Source: an uncultured Eubacteriaceae bacterium (lineage in GTDB: Bacteria > Bacillota > Clostridia > Lachnospirales > CAG-274). Taken from it: a DNA stretch of 54,643 nucleotides. Below, in pieces: positions 17,524-27,410 of the stretch. Each line of letters begins with the position of its first letter. Within the stretch, counting starts at the first letter, position 1. A model generated the notes under the pieces. That model was given only the letters and a program-made list of their open reading frames with translations, made no database searches and was not told the origin of the DNA. The translations under genes were made by a program, and so were the position numbers. The stretch covers positions 1-54,643 of the forward strand of contig CAMTZM010000004.1 in assembly GCA_947086655.1 (NCBI GenBank), written 5' to 3'.

Positions 17524-18369
17524 TTAAACTTTTCTTTGTCTTACAATTTCATACATAATTAAACCGGCGGCAACAGAGGCATTAAGTGAAGAAATTTTAC
17601 CAAGCATAGGTATACTTAATGAAAAATCACATTTTTCTTTTACAAGACGGCTTACTCCTTTTCCCTCGTTTCCTATTACAACAGCAATAGCCCCTTTTAA
17701 AGGTGCGTCAAAATATTCTTCTCCGTCCATATCAGCGGCAGCAGTCCATACTCCACTTTTTTTAAGCATATCTATTGTATTAGCTATATTTGTAACTCTC
17801 GCCACTGAAACATACTCAATTGCTCCGGCTGACGCTTTTGCAACAACAGCCGTCAAAGAAACAGACCTTCTTTTAGGTATAATAACACCATGTGCCCCAC
17901 AAGCATCAGCAGTTCTTATAATAGCACCTAAATTATGCGGGTCTGTTATCTCATCAAGAACAATTATAAAAGGGTCTTCATTTTTATCATAAGCCTTTTG
18001 CAATATTTCCTCAACACTTGAATATTCATGTGCCGGACAAAAAGCTATAACTCCTTGATTATTTCCAGTAACGGAAATTTCATCCATTTTAGCTTTATCC
18101 ACTTTTGATACTACAATTCCTTTTTCATGTGCCTTAGCTACAATAACTTTTAAAGTACCTTCAATTTCTCCTTGCTTTACTATAATTTTGTCAATAGTTT
18201 TCCCGCTGTTTAAAGCCTCAAGAACTGAATTTCTTCCCTCTAACTGCAATTTTGCCTTTTCTTCATCAATTTCATCTTTATAGTTTCTTTTATATTTATT
18301 TATATCACCCTTAAAATCTACATGAGAGCTTTTTCTTTTAACCGGCTTTATACCTCTAACTTTTTTCAA
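17524..18369 (-). CDS. rlmB: 23S rRNA (guanosine-2'-O-)-methyltransferase
   Basis: SPOUT (TrmH-type) methyltransferase, 281 residues. After a basic leader comes the substrate-binding domain (LEGRNSVLEALNSGKTIDKI, ~45-110), then the SPOUT domain with DEITDPHNLGAIIRTADA, VIGNEGKGVSRLV and SIPMLGKISSLNASVAAGL, the three classic motifs of the knotted SAM site. The start is a TTG, with AAGGAGA nine bases upstream. Target G2251-type methylation is inferred from the family. Confidence 0.92.
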   Translation of the reverse strand: MKKVRGIKPVKRKSSHVDFKGDINKYKRNYKDEIDEEKAKLQLEGRNSVLEALNSGKTIDKIIVKQGEIEGTLKVIVAKAHEKGIVVSKVDKAKMDEISVTGNNQGVIAFCPAHEYSSVEEILQKAYDKNEDPFIIVLDEITDPHNLGAIIRTADACGAHGVIIPKRRSVSLTAVVAKASAGAIEYVSVARVTNIANTIDMLKKSGVWTAAADMDGEEYFDAPLKGAIAVVIGNEGKGVSRLVKEKCDFSLSIPMLGKISSLNASVAAGLIMYEIVRQRKV

Positions 18370-18381
18370 GATTCAATCTCC

Positions 18382-18792
18382 TTATCCAATACAAATATTA
18401 AATATTTCCATTATTCTTCCATAACTTCCTTTTATAAACAAATAACCAAAAAGCGCCTCAAGCCCTGTCGCACGCCTGTAATCATTAATAGCAGCATTTT
18501 TAGCCGATGTAAAGCTTTTTGCATTTCTTCCTCTTTTCATAACGGCAAATTCTTGAGATGAAAGACAATCTTTAACCTTTTCAAACATTTCAGATTGGCT
18601 TGACGCATTTACAATTTGTCTGCTTCTTGCATTAAGTTTATTAACAGGCGCATTTCCATCAGAACATACTATACTTCTTGTAAGAAGTTCAAATACCGCA
18701 TCACCTATATATGCAAGTATAAGCGGTGAAAACTGCTCTGCCGGAATTTTAAATTCATACTTTTCAGTTATTTCATCAAAAAATTGTTTCAT
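18382..18792 (-). CDS. mrnC: Mini-ribonuclease 3
   Basis: A 136-residue RNase III catalytic domain without a dsRNA-binding domain, as expected for Mini-III, which matures 23S rRNA. SPLILAYIGDAVFELLTRS contains the conserved acidic site, and the C-terminal half has YRRATGLEALFGYLFI. It sits immediately after cysS, its usual place. Confidence 0.93.
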   Translation of the reverse strand: MKQFFDEITEKYEFKIPAEQFSPLILAYIGDAVFELLTRSIVCSDGNAPVNKLNARSRQIVNASSQSEMFEKVKDCLSSQEFAVMKRGRNAKSFTSAKNAAINDYRRATGLEALFGYLFIKGSYGRIMEIFNICIG

Positions 18793-18801
18793 TTAATTTA
18801 A

Positions 18802-20202
18802 TCACCCTTTTTTACTCCATCTAACTCCTGAAGGAGTATCCTCAAGAATAATGCCTTTTGTTTTAAGCTCGTCCCTTATTCTATCTGCCTCTGCCCAATT
18901 TTTTTCCTTTCTGGCTATCTGTCTTTGTTCAATCATTCTTTCTATATCTTCAGAATCTATTTTTTCGTCTGTTTCCGCTCTAATTCCTAAAATATCACAA
19001 AGCTCCAATATTTTATTTTTAATACCCAAAGCAAATTCCCTGCTTGAATTATCATCTGCGTTTATATTAGCAAATTTTACAAAATCGAAAATAGCAGCCA
19101 CAGCATCAGCCGTATTAAAATCGTCATCCATACTTTCTTCAAATTGTGTTTTAAATCTGCTGCAATTATTTAAAAGTTCCATTTCTTTATCGGATATATT
19201 TTCCGTTTTTGAGTTTAAACCTAAAAAAGATAAATTACTTATACATTTTTTAATTCTTTCAAGCCCGTTTCCGGCAGCAATTACAAGCTCCCTGCTAAAA
19301 TTTATCGGACTTCTGTAATGTCCATTTAATATAAAAAACCTTATTACATCGTATGGAAATTCATCAGCTATTTTTCTTAAAGTAAAGAAATTCCCTTTTG
19401 ACTTAGACATCTTTTCATTATCTACATTTATAAAACCATTATGAAGCCAATACTTAGCAAATGGCTTTCCATTTGCCGCCTCACTTTGTGCAATTTCATT
19501 TTCATGATGAGGAAAAATTAAGTCCTCTCCTCCGGCATGTATATCTATTGTATCACCTAAATACCTTTTTGCCATAACCGAACACTCAATATGCCAGCCC
19601 GGGCGTCCATCTCCCCATGGAGAAGCCCATTTCGGCTCTCCTGGCTTATTTGGTTTCCAAAGCACAAAATCCATAGGGCTTTTTTTATCATTATCAACAC
19701 AAACTCTTGCCCCTGCCTCAAGTTCATCTATATTTTTTCCTGACAACTTGCCATAGTTTTCAAACGCTTTCGTATCATAATATACAGTTTTATTAACTTC
19801 ATAAGCGTATCCTTTTTCAACAAGGGTTTTAATCATATCTACAATATAATCCATTTCTTCTGTTACACGAGGGTTTTTTGTTGCCCTCTCAACATTAAGT
19901 CCATCGGCATCTTTTAGTGCTTCTGCAATATATTTGTCTGCTACTTCCTTGCTTGAAATATTTTCATCATTAGCCCTTTTTATAATTTTATCATCAACAT
20001 CAGTAAAATTCTGTACATAATTAACTTCATAACCTTTATATTCCATATATCGTCTTATTGTATCAAAAATAACATAAGGTCTTGCGTTTCCAATATGTAT
20101 ATAATCATACACCGTAGGTCCGCATACATACATTTTAACTTTTTTATCTTCAATAGGAACAAATTCCTCTTTTTTTCTTGTTAAAGTATTATAAAGCCTC
20201 AT
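18802..20202 (-). CDS. cysS: cysteinyl-tRNA synthetase
   Basis: Class I synthetase charging tRNA-Cys, 466 residues from the chosen start. The zinc site includes Cys in [18 protein letters not shown] and HHENE. The ATP site is HIGNAR and EKMSKSKGN (KMSKS). The ATG at 20202 is preferred over one at 20211 because GCGGAG is eight bases ahead of it, and the family begins [14 protein letters not shown]. The 5' end overlaps cysE by 14 bases, so cysteine synthesis and its use in translation are coupled. Confidence 0.96.
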   Translation of the reverse strand: MRLYNTLTRKKEEFVPIEDKKVKMYVCGPTVYDYIHIGNARPYVIFDTIRRYMEYKGYEVNYVQNFTDVDDKIIKRANDENISSKEVADKYIAEALKDADGLNVERATKNPRVTEEMDYIVDMIKTLVEKGYAYEVNKTVYYDTKAFENYGKLSGKNIDELEAGARVCVDNDKKSPMDFVLWKPNKPGEPKWASPWGDGRPGWHIECSVMAKRYLGDTIDIHAGGEDLIFPHHENEIAQSEAANGKPFAKYWLHNGFINVDNEKMSKSKGNFFTLRKIADEFPYDVIRFFILNGHYRSPINFSRELVIAAGNGLERIKKCISNLSFLGLNSKTENISDKEMELLNNCSRFKTQFEESMDDDFNTADAVAAIFDFVKFANINADDNSSREFALGIKNKILELCDILGIRAETDEKIDSEDIERMIEQRQIARKEKNWAEADRIRDELKTKGIILEDTPSGVRWSKKG

Positions 20203-20854
20203 TTTTATCATCTCCGCTTTTATTTTTACTCATTTCCTCAAGTTTTTTCTCAAGTTTTTCAATTTTGCACCTTAAAGAACATATTTCCATTTCAACAGGG
20301 TCTGGTAATTTTATTTGGTCTACACAATCAGAAGGATTATCATCACTTTTACATCTTTTTACAATCCTTGCCGGCACACCCACAGCAGTACAGTTTGAAG
20401 GAACTTCGTTAAGCACAACCGAACCTGAACCTATTTTTACATTGTCTCCAACTTTAAACGGTCCTAAAATCTTCGTACCAGCGCCTATCATAACATTATT
20501 GCCTATTGTTGGGTGTCTTTTTCCTGTTTCTTTTCCTGTTCCTCCTAATGTAACACCTTGATATATTAATACATTATTTCCTATTTCACATGTTTCTCCT
20601 ATAACAACTCCCATACCATGGTCAATAAATAAACCTTCTCCTATTTTTGCCCCGGGGTGTATTTCTATTCCTGTTAAAAGCCGTGAAAACTGTGATATAA
20701 ATCTTGCTATAAAATAAAATTTTTTATTATACAAAAAATGCGCTATTCTATGAAAAAACACCGCCCAAAAGCTTGGGTATAAAAATACCTCCGCCGTACT
20801 TTTTACAGCTGCGTCTTTCTTTTTAACAGCAGCTATCTGACTTCTGATACCCAT
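20189..20854 (-). CDS. cysE: serine O-acetyltransferase
   Basis: Makes O-acetylserine, the first step of cysteine synthesis. An N-terminal helical part precedes a left-handed beta-helix of hexapeptide repeats ([39 protein letters not shown]). The active-site His is in DHGMGVVIG. The length of about 221 residues is typical of the shorter CysE/EpsC form. The ATG at 20854 is preferred over the one at 20863, which touches the GAAAGG. The C-terminus has a short coiled-coil-like tail. Confidence 0.94.
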   Translation of the reverse strand: MGIRSQIAAVKKKDAAVKSTAEVFLYPSFWAVFFHRIAHFLYNKKFYFIARFISQFSRLLTGIEIHPGAKIGEGLFIDHGMGVVIGETCEIGNNVLIYQGVTLGGTGKETGKRHPTIGNNVMIGAGTKILGPFKVGDNVKIGSGSVVLNEVPSNCTAVGVPARIVKRCKSDDNPSDCVDQIKLPDPVEMEICSLRCKIEKLEKKLEEMSKNKSGDDKNEAL

Positions 20855-20881
20855 ATAAGACATCCTTTCAAAACAACATTG

Positions 20882-20906
20882 ATACTAAAACTTATTTATT
20901 TAGTAT
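20882..20906. promoter_or_regulatory. inverted repeat upstream of cysE, possible operator
   Basis: ATACTAAA (20882-20889) and TTTAGTAT (20899-20906) are perfect complements around 9 bases, about 30-50 bp upstream of the cysE ATG. The half-site resembles the TACTAAACA/TGTTTAGTA palindrome ahead of the GH18 gene. A regulator site is only one reading; part could be a -10 element (CATACT on the minus strand). Confidence 0.35.
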
Positions 20907-20967
20907 GAATTAAATATAAAATAATCATAATACAGCATATTATAATTAAAGCCTATATGTGTTTAAT

Positions 20968-21447
20968 TCAGCATTTTTTTACCATACATACTGCTTTTGA
21001 TGCAATTCCGTCTCCATTTCCGGTAAAACCAAGCCATTCCTCCGTAGTTGCCTTTACGCTTACAGAATCCTTATTTATATTAAGACAAGAAGATATATTT
21101 TCTTCCATTTCATCTATAAAAGGAGACATTTTAGGCGCTTGTGCAACAATAATACTATCTATATTAACTATTTCATAGTTATTTTTATTTATAATTTTAC
21201 CTACCTCATTTAATAAAATACAACTTGATATATCTTTAAATCTTTCATCACTGTCTGGAAAAAGCTTACCTATATCACCTAATTTCAACGCTCCAAGCAG
21301 ACTATCCATTATAGCATGTATAAGTACGTCGGCATCAGAGTGTCCGTAAAGACCTTTTTCAAATGGTATATCAACACCGCCAATAATAAGCTTTCTGCCT
21401 TCTGTCAGCTTATGTACATCATAACCTATTCCAACTCTATAACTCAA
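20968..21447 (-). CDS. ispF: 2-C-methyl-D-erythritol 2,4-cyclodiphosphate synthase
   Basis: Non-mevalonate isoprenoid enzyme, 159 residues from a TTG start that has AGGAGGAG five bases upstream. Metal ligands are in GYDVHKL (Asp, His) and [19 protein letters not shown]. The end shows [17 protein letters not shown]. Its usual partner ispD is not adjacent. The gene precedes cysE with a gap of ~110 bases. Confidence 0.96.
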   Translation of the reverse strand: MSYRVGIGYDVHKLTEGRKLIIGGVDIPFEKGLYGHSDADVLIHAIMDSLLGALKLGDIGKLFPDSDERFKDISSCILLNEVGKIINKNNYEIVNIDSIIVAQAPKMSPFIDEMEENISSCLNINKDSVSVKATTEEWLGFTGNGDGIASKAVCMVKKC

Positions 21448-21534
21448 AAAAACTCCTCCTATTCCGACCGTTAATCTTAATTTTAGCACACTGCGTTTTA
21501 TTTTACAATATATATTTTTTTGCTATTTCCCTCA

Positions 21535-21978
21535 TTATAAAAACTTCCTTAAATAAACCATATCTTTAAGCTGTTTACCGTCTTCAAAAATAGGCTTATC
21601 ATAATAATCAATAAAAAAATTTTTTATTACATCATATCTTTCAAAACCACAGCTCTCATAAAATGGTATAGTTAAATTACTTTCTCCTGTACCAACTCTC
21701 ATAATATCATATTTATACTTAAATTTCTGAGTCAGCCAATTAATAATAAATTTTCCGTATCCATTCCTTTGATACTTACTTACAACAGCAATATTTTTAA
21801 TTTCAATTATTTTATTTCCTTCATCTGTCACAACACAAATCCCTTTAATATCATCTTCAAAAAAAGCAAATAAAATTCCTCTTTCTAAATATTTATCAAT
21901 CATATTCTCTTGTTCGTCCGCTAATAAAAGCAAATCTATATATTGTTTTTTATTATCAGTTATAGTTTTTACATACAT
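21535..21978 (-). CDS. GNAT-family N-acetyltransferase
   Basis: A 147-residue GNAT domain. The acetyl-CoA loop is visible in YQRNGYGKFIINWL, preceded by IKNIAVVSK (motif A strand) and followed by FYESCGFERYDV (motif B). The substrate is unknown. The ATG at 21978 is chosen because GAGG is nine bases upstream; an in-frame GTG at 21993 overlaps that signal. It stands alone between ispF and a strong bidirectional terminator. Confidence 0.85.
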   Translation of the reverse strand: MYVKTITDNKKQYIDLLLLADEQENMIDKYLERGILFAFFEDDIKGICVVTDEGNKIIEIKNIAVVSKYQRNGYGKFIINWLTQKFKYKYDIMRVGTGESNLTIPFYESCGFERYDVIKNFFIDYYDKPIFEDGKQLKDMVYLRKFL

Positions 21979-22011
21979 AATACATTTCCTCACTAATTTA
22001 TAAAAATAATA

Positions 22012-22050
22012 AAAAGGAACATCTTAAAAAAACATTAAGACGTTCCTTTT
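22012..22050. terminator. bidirectional terminator between pgi and the acetyltransferase gene
   Basis: AAAAGGAACATCTTAA and TTAAGACGTTCCTTTT pair with one mismatch around a short A/C-rich loop. The hairpin is flanked by A- and T-rich runs and serves pgi, which ends at 22067. Confidence 0.85.
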
Positions 22051-22066
22051 ATTTAATACATATATT

Positions 22067-23407
22067 TTAATTTAAAAGTCTGCTCTCAAGTTCTGCTTTT
22101 TGTTCCTCATATCCCGGTTTTCCAAGCAAAGCAAACATATTCTTTTTATAATCCTCAACACCGGGCTGGTCAAAAGGATTAACGCTGTTAAGATATCCGC
22201 TTATTCCTAATGTCTTTTCAAAGAAATAAACAATCTCACCAAAGTTATACTCATCAGCTTTATCAATTTCAATCATAAGCGTAGGAACGCCGCCGTCTAC
22301 ATGTGCAAGAAATGTACCGCCGTATGCTTTGCTGTTTACATATTGTATTGTTTTTCCGGCAGCAAAATTCAAACCGTCAATATTTTCAGCATCTTCCTCA
22401 ATTACAATATCATTTTTTGAATTTTTAACCCATAACATAGTTTCAAATAAATTTCTTGTTCCATCTTGTATATATTGTCCTATTGAATGAAGGTCTGTTG
22501 AAAAATTAGCGCTTACAGGAAATACACCCTTTTGGTCTTTTCCTTCACTTTCTGCAAAAAGCTGCTTGTACCATTCTCCAAACATAGTAAGCCCCGGTTC
22601 GTAGTTTGCAAGTATTTCAACAACTTTGCCTTTTTTATACAAACAATTTCTTACAGCAGCATATTTAAGACAATCATTTTCTTCAATATTTCCACTCTTA
22701 TATCTTTGAGCGGCATCAGCAGCACCTTTCATAACCATATCAATATCTATTCCGGCAGCCGCCATTAAAAGAAGTCCAACAGGAGTAAGAACTGTAAATC
22801 TTCCGCCTATATCATCAGGTATTACAAATGTTTCATATCCTTCTTTATCGCAAAGTGATTTAAGAGCACCTCTGCTTTTATCTGTTGTAGCGAAAATTCT
22901 TTCTTTCGCTCCTTCTTTTCCGTACTTATTTTCAATTAATTTTTTAAATATTCTAAATGCAATAGCCGGCTCAGTTGTAGTACCGCTTTTTGAAATTACG
23001 TTAATTGAAAAATCCCTGTCTCCCAATATGTCAATTATATCTTGTAAGTAATCAGAACTTATGTTATTTCCGGCAAAATATATTTCTGGAGTATCTTTTG
23101 CCTTTAAATTATAATTAGGTGATTTAATAAATTCCAAAGCAGCCCTTCCTCCGAGATATGAGCCACCTATACCGATAACAATAAGAACTTTACTGTTATT
23201 TCTTATTTTTTCTCCAGCTTTTTTAATTCTCTCAAATTCGTCTTTATCATAATTAAAAGGTAAATCAACCCAACCTGTAAAATCGTTGCCAGCTCCTGTT
23301 TTATTGTGCAGCATATTATTGCTTAACTCAACAAAAGGTGCAAGCTTCTTTAATTCATCGCATTTAACAAACTTCTCAATACCGTTTAACTTTAATGTAA
23401 CTGACAT
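22067..23407 (-). CDS. pgi: glucose-6-phosphate isomerase
   Basis: Interconverts glucose-6-phosphate and fructose-6-phosphate. The 446-residue protein has two SIS-type sugar-phosphate folds: [20 protein letters not shown] (~75-95) and [17 protein letters not shown] (~137-153). [19 protein letters not shown] and [13 protein letters not shown] mark the active site. AGGGGG precedes the ATG. It is flanked by a terminator downstream and by about 300 bp of non-coding DNA upstream. Confidence 0.95.
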   Translation of the reverse strand: MSVTLKLNGIEKFVKCDELKKLAPFVELSNNMLHNKTGAGNDFTGWVDLPFNYDKDEFERIKKAGEKIRNNSKVLIVIGIGGSYLGGRAALEFIKSPNYNLKAKDTPEIYFAGNNISSDYLQDIIDILGDRDFSINVISKSGTTTEPAIAFRIFKKLIENKYGKEGAKERIFATTDKSRGALKSLCDKEGYETFVIPDDIGGRFTVLTPVGLLLMAAAGIDIDMVMKGAADAAQRYKSGNIEENDCLKYAAVRNCLYKKGKVVEILANYEPGLTMFGEWYKQLFAESEGKDQKGVFPVSANFSTDLHSIGQYIQDGTRNLFETMLWVKNSKNDIVIEEDAENIDGLNFAAGKTIQYVNSKAYGGTFLAHVDGGVPTLMIEIDKADEYNFGEIVYFFEKTLGISGYLNSVNPFDQPGVEDYKKNMFALLGKPGYEEQKAELESRLLN

Positions 23408-23706
23408 GAAAAAACCCCCTGCTTTAGTATTTAATTTAGTGAAACACCGACTAATTTAGATTCAAAAATAATTTTTTAAAATATTCATTTTGAATTTAGA
23501 TTACGAAGCATTCAAAACAAATTTGCAATAAAATAAGTTTTAACATACTTCCTAAATCAGTTTTTCCTTAATAAAAAACATTAAAACCCCTAAGGAATTA
23601 TTGATTAATATAATCAGCATCACTCTAAATAATATAATATCATTTTATAAATATTATTTCAATACAAAATATTCCAAAACCTAATAAATCAATTTTAATT
23701 ATTATT
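23408..23706. other. non-coding A+T-rich spacer upstream of pgi
   Basis: Apart from the pgi ribosome-binding site (plus CCCCCT near 23409-23414) I see no open frame, strong hairpin or confident promoter. It should contain the pgi promoter and the end of the 23707-24201 transcript. Confidence 0.5.
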
Positions 23707-24201
23707 TTACGCTGACAAATCAACATTCATTCCCTGCATTAAAAATCTTTTAACTAATTCTTCTCCTCTGTTATATGGATTTAATTTTGTATTTTCATTT
23801 GACTTTTCCATTAAAGTTCTCGTTTTTCCGCCTGATACATAAACTCTTCCACATTCCGGACAAGTAGATGTTTCTAAAGATACGCTTGCGCTTAAAAGCT
23901 TATTTCCTTCTTTATTTCCCTCATGTACAGCATTATCAACATGCTGTCTTTCATGAGCCGCAACAACTGATGCCGAAACCTGAGGGTCTATATGCCCCGG
24001 AGTTTTAAAAGAAACATTTGATTCATTTGAGCCGTCTACATACTCTCTGTTTTTACAAGTCTGACACTCTTTTTTACCGACTCCATTCATTTTATTTGTT
24101 CCGTCAGAGCCGTTTATACCATTTTTATAAACTGATTTATAATTATTTCCATAACCTATACTATAATTATTTCCTGTAATACCATTTAACATAAAATTCA
24201 C
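23707..24201 (-). CDS. small HExxH protein with two CxxC pairs (SprA-related-like)
   Basis: A 164-residue protein without a signal peptide. A Gly/Asn-rich N-terminus is followed by CQTC-KNREYVDGSNESNVSFKTP, then VVAAHERQHVDNAV (HExxH, residues ~82-90) and a second pair, CPEC. The order CxxCxxRxYxDGS...SFKxP...HExxH resembles what I remember of SprA-related putative metalloproteins. Peptidase activity is inferred from HExxH only. It is monocistronic by position. Confidence 0.7.
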   Translation of the reverse strand: MNFMLNGITGNNYSIGYGNNYKSVYKNGINGSDGTNKMNGVGKKECQTCKNREYVDGSNESNVSFKTPGHIDPQVSASVVAAHERQHVDNAVHEGNKEGNKLLSASVSLETSTCPECGRVYVSGGKTRTLMEKSNENTKLNPYNRGEELVKRFLMQGMNVDLSA

Positions 24202-24262
24202 CCTCTCAATATAATTAAATACATAATAACAATATGTTTTTTTAAAATATATTCAGCTTATT

Positions 24263-25021
24263 TTACATAGATTCCATTATATCTTGCATATCATACATTC
24301 CGGCCGGTTTTCCTGCAATAAATTTAGCTGCCTTAACAGCACCTACGGCAAATACATCCTTTGACAAAGCTGTATGATTAAATTCAATCACCTCATCTTG
24401 TCCGGCAAAAACAACCGAATGTTCTCCTACAATTGTTCCTCCTCTTACAGAGTGTATGCCTATTTCCGATTTACTTCTTTTCTCTCTTTTTTCAGACCTG
24501 TCATAAACATATTCAAATTTATCATTCATAGCAGCATTTGCGGCATCAGCAAGCAAAAGCGCCGTGCCGCTTGGGGCGTCTATTTTCTTATTGTGATGTT
24601 TTTCAACTATTTCAATATCAAATCCATTTTCATCTAAAATAGAAACTGCTTTTTTTATTAAATTTTGAATAAGATTTATACCTAAAGACATATTTGCGCT
24701 TTTAAATACAGGTATAACTTTTGACGCCTCATTAATTTTATTTAAAGTATCCTCTGAAATACCTGTTGTACAAATAACAGCCGGTATTTTCTTTTCAACT
24801 GCATATTTAATAACGTCGTCGACAGCTTTTGCCGTTGAAAAATCTATAATAACGTCAGCCGGCATATCACAATCATTAATATTAATAAATGTAGGAAATG
24901 TAGCGTTACTTGTTGTTATATCAATACCGGCAACAATATCACATTCATTATCTTTTGAAACAATATTGCATATTGTATGTCCCATATGACCGTTATAGCC
25001 ATTCATAATTATTTTTATCAT
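24263..25021 (-). CDS. dapB: 4-hydroxy-tetrahydrodipicolinate reductase
   Basis: Reduces the DapA product in lysine/diaminopimelate synthesis. The 252-residue protein has the nucleotide-binding MNGYNGHMG at the N-terminus and the active-site EKHHNKKIDAPSGTALLLA (~133-151). The ATG at 25021 is chosen because GGAGG lies seven bases ahead; a TTG at 25033 would put that signal inside the gene. It is third in the asd-dapA-dapB unit behind the lysine riboswitch. Confidence 0.96.
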   Translation of the reverse strand: MIKIIMNGYNGHMGHTICNIVSKDNECDIVAGIDITTSNATFPTFININDCDMPADVIIDFSTAKAVDDVIKYAVEKKIPAVICTTGISEDTLNKINEASKVIPVFKSANMSLGINLIQNLIKKAVSILDENGFDIEIVEKHHNKKIDAPSGTALLLADAANAAMNDKFEYVYDRSEKREKRSKSEIGIHSVRGGTIVGEHSVVFAGQDEVIEFNHTALSKDVFAVGAVKAAKFIAGKPAGMYDMQDIMESM

Positions 25022-25053
25022 TTGTACCTCCAATATGATTTAAAGCAATTTCA

Positions 25054-25935
25054 CTAAATTAACCCGTAATTTTGCATAGCCTTTTTAAGTTTCTGAGCGT
25101 TTGCCTCTTCCATATCAACTAAAGGTTCTCTGTAACCGCCGGCATTCATACCCATAAAATTAAGCGCTTTTTTAACAGGAATAGGATTCACCTCACAGAA
25201 TAAAGCAGAAACAAGTTCCATTGCATCAAGCTGTAAACGTCTTGCCTCTTTTATATCACCTTCTAAATATTTCATAACCATATCATGCGTATTTTTAGGA
25301 GCTACATTAGCAAGAACAGAAATAACGCCCTTTCCTCCCAATGAAAGTATAGGAACAATTAAATCGTCGCAGCCTGAATAAATATCAATTTTATCTCCGC
25401 ATATACTTGCTATTTCAGCAACCTGACTTACATCGCTGCTTGCTTCTTTTATTCCGACAATATTTTCTATATCAGAAAGTTCTTTAACAACAGACGGAGA
25501 AATATTTAAAGACGTACGTGTCTTTACACTGTACATAATTACAGGAAGATTTGTACTTCCAGCCATACGTTTGTAATAAGTCACTAAACCTTTTTGAGTT
25601 GTTTTATTATAATATGGAGTTACAATTAAAAGTCCGTCTGCTCCAGCCTTTTCAGCCCTTTTGCAAAGCTCAACACCATGACTTGTATAATTGCTGCCGG
25701 CTCCAGCTATAACCGGAATCCTTTTTTTAACAGTATCAACAACAAATTTTACAGCCTCTATATGCTCATCATCATTTAAAGTTGACGCTTCTCCTGTGGT
25801 GCCACACACTATAATAGCATCTGTTCCATTTTCAATTTGAAAATTAATCATTTTTTCAAAAGCTTCATAATTTATACTTCCATCTGAATTAAAAGGTGTA
25901 ACAATAGCCACGCCTGAACCGGTAAATAAACTCAT
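25054..25935 (-). CDS. dapA: 4-hydroxy-tetrahydrodipicolinate synthase
   Basis: Condenses pyruvate with aspartate semialdehyde. The 293-residue barrel shows VCGTTGEASTL (~44), the Tyr of MYSVKTRTSLN near 133 and the Schiff-base Lys in IVGIKEASSD near 160. GCDDLIVPILSLGGKGVISV is also characteristic. It lies 30 bases upstream of dapB and 140 bases downstream of asd. The order follows the pathway. Confidence 0.96.
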   Translation of the reverse strand: MSLFTGSGVAIVTPFNSDGSINYEAFEKMINFQIENGTDAIIVCGTTGEASTLNDDEHIEAVKFVVDTVKKRIPVIAGAGSNYTSHGVELCKRAEKAGADGLLIVTPYYNKTTQKGLVTYYKRMAGSTNLPVIMYSVKTRTSLNISPSVVKELSDIENIVGIKEASSDVSQVAEIASICGDKIDIYSGCDDLIVPILSLGGKGVISVLANVAPKNTHDMVMKYLEGDIKEARRLQLDAMELVSALFCEVNPIPVKKALNFMGMNAGGYREPLVDMEEANAQKLKKAMQNYGLI

Positions 25936-26077
25936 TTTAAATCCTCCTTATTTTATATTTTTCAACTTTCTATATTTTATATAAAAACATTGTCAAACGG
26001 TTAAAATAAAATCTGCTATATCAATGAATTTTTCCTTGTTATAAAAAAACTGTTTTATATAATTATATTATTTTTAA

Positions 26078-27076
26078 TTAATTGTTTTTTCCTTTTATAA
26101 TAACATCTGCAATTTGAACTGCGTTTGACGCTGCACCTTTTCTTATATTATCTGCTACAACCCACAAATTAACCCCGCTTTTAACACTTTCATCACGTCT
26201 TATTCTTCCTATAAAAACCTCGTCATGTCCAGTAGCATTTACAGCAAGAGGATACTCGTTATTAACACTGTTATTTTGTATAATAACACCTGGAGCATCT
26301 TTAAGAGTTTGTATAAGTTCTTCCATATCAAAGTCCTTTTCAAACTCTACATTTATAGATTCGCTATGAGAGTTAAAAACAGGCACTCTTACAGCAGTTG
26401 CCGTAATTTTCATATCAGGCTCATGCAATATTTTCCTTGTTTCATTTATCATTTTTATTTCTTCTTTTGTATATCCGTTTTCCTCAAACACATCTATATG
26501 CGGCAAACAATTGTTTGCTATTGGGTGAGGAAATTTTTTAGGTTCTTCTCCCTTTAATCCATTTTCAAGGTCATTCCAGCCTCCAAGACCGGCTCCTGAG
26601 ACTGCCTGATAAGTTGAGTAAACAACTCTCTTTATTTTGTACTTATCATTTAATGGTTTTAAAGCAACCATAGCCTGTATTGTAGAACAGTTTGGATTAG
26701 CTATTATTCCTTTATTCCAGCTTATATCTTCAGGATTAACTTCCGGCACAACTAAAGGAACTTCTTTGTCCATTCTCCATGCTGAACTGTTATCAATAAC
26801 AATACAGCCTTTTTTCGCAGCTATCGGAGCAAACTTTTTACTTGTATCTCCTCCTGCCGAAAAAAGAGCAATATCAATACCTCTATCAAAAGAATCTTCT
26901 TTTAATTGTTCAACAGTATATTCCTTGCCGTCAAACATCATTTTCTTTCCAGCAGAACGTTCAGATGCAAATAAATAAAAATTATCAATAGGAAGTTTCT
27001 TTTCTTCAAGAACTTTTAAGAAAGTTCTTCCAACCATACCAGTAGCCCCTACAACAGCCAAATTAACTTTTTTCAT
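26078..27076 (-). CDS. asd: aspartate-semialdehyde dehydrogenase
   Basis: Makes aspartate semialdehyde for lysine, threonine and methionine synthesis. The 332-residue protein has VVGATGMVGRTFLKVL at the N-terminus, the catalytic Cys in NPNCSTIQ near 129, and the SGAGLGGW and RVPVFNSHSESINVEFE motifs. It is first behind the lysine riboswitch and thus directly repressed by lysine. Confidence 0.96.
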   Translation of the reverse strand: MKKVNLAVVGATGMVGRTFLKVLEEKKLPIDNFYLFASERSAGKKMMFDGKEYTVEQLKEDSFDRGIDIALFSAGGDTSKKFAPIAAKKGCIVIDNSSAWRMDKEVPLVVPEVNPEDISWNKGIIANPNCSTIQAMVALKPLNDKYKIKRVVYSTYQAVSGAGLGGWNDLENGLKGEEPKKFPHPIANNCLPHIDVFEENGYTKEEIKMINETRKILHEPDMKITATAVRVPVFNSHSESINVEFEKDFDMEELIQTLKDAPGVIIQNNSVNNEYPLAVNATGHDEVFIGRIRRDESVKSGVNLWVVADNIRKGAASNAVQIADVIIKGKNN

Positions 27077-27104
27077 TTTTTCTTATCCCCTTTAAAAAAA
27101 TATT

Positions 27105-27136
27105 AATAAAAAAAGCTGACTTTAATAAAAGTCAGC
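27105..27136 (-). terminator. lysine-riboswitch terminator
   Basis: GCTGACTTT (27115-27123) and AAAGTCAGC (27128-27136) form a 9-bp stem; on the minus strand it is followed by TTTTTTTATT. It would be formed when lysine is bound. Confidence 0.88.
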
Positions 27137-27335
27137 CCGCCATACTTAAAACAATAAATATAACAGGCAGCTCTCCATCTATAAAAGATGACAGTCACAC
27201 GGCTATTAGCCTATGCAGCCAGACAATTACCCCCGAAGTCTGTAACGCCTTCGGCGTTTTTTCCTTTCTAAAGGTTTCTTCTGTTCTTCGGAACATCCAC
27301 CAAAATACTAATAAAAAACGCACCTCTGCCATTAA
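27137..27335 (-). ncRNA. lysine riboswitch (L box)
   Basis: Read on the minus strand the family landmarks appear in order: P1 strand GGCAG, then AGAGGTGCG, TTAGTA, CGCCGAAG, CTGGCTGC, GACTGTCA and TGGAGAGCTGCC, with the last CTGCC closing P1. The aptamer spans about 27160-27335 and the regulated terminator follows. By the known family it switches off asd-dapA-dapB when lysine is high. The identification rests on conserved core strings and P1, not on a covariance model. Confidence 0.93.
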
Positions 27336-27343
27336 TTGAAAAT

Positions 27344-27372
27344 AATATAACATCTTTTTAATATTATGTCAA
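27344..27372 (-). promoter_or_regulatory. promoter of the asd-dapA-dapB operon
   Basis: On the minus strand a perfect TTGACA (plus 27367-27372), 17 bases and TATATT (plus 27344-27349) place the start just before P1 of the lysine riboswitch. Confidence 0.85.
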
Positions 27373-27410
27373 CCGCTTTAAAACCCAAACTATAAATACA
27401 TTTATATTTT

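Noticed and set aside
26078..27335. T-box control of asd-dapA-dapB
   Set aside because: The leader has lysine-riboswitch core strings (AGAGGTGCG, CGCCGAAG, GAGAGCTGCC) and lacks the TGGNACC-type T-box core.
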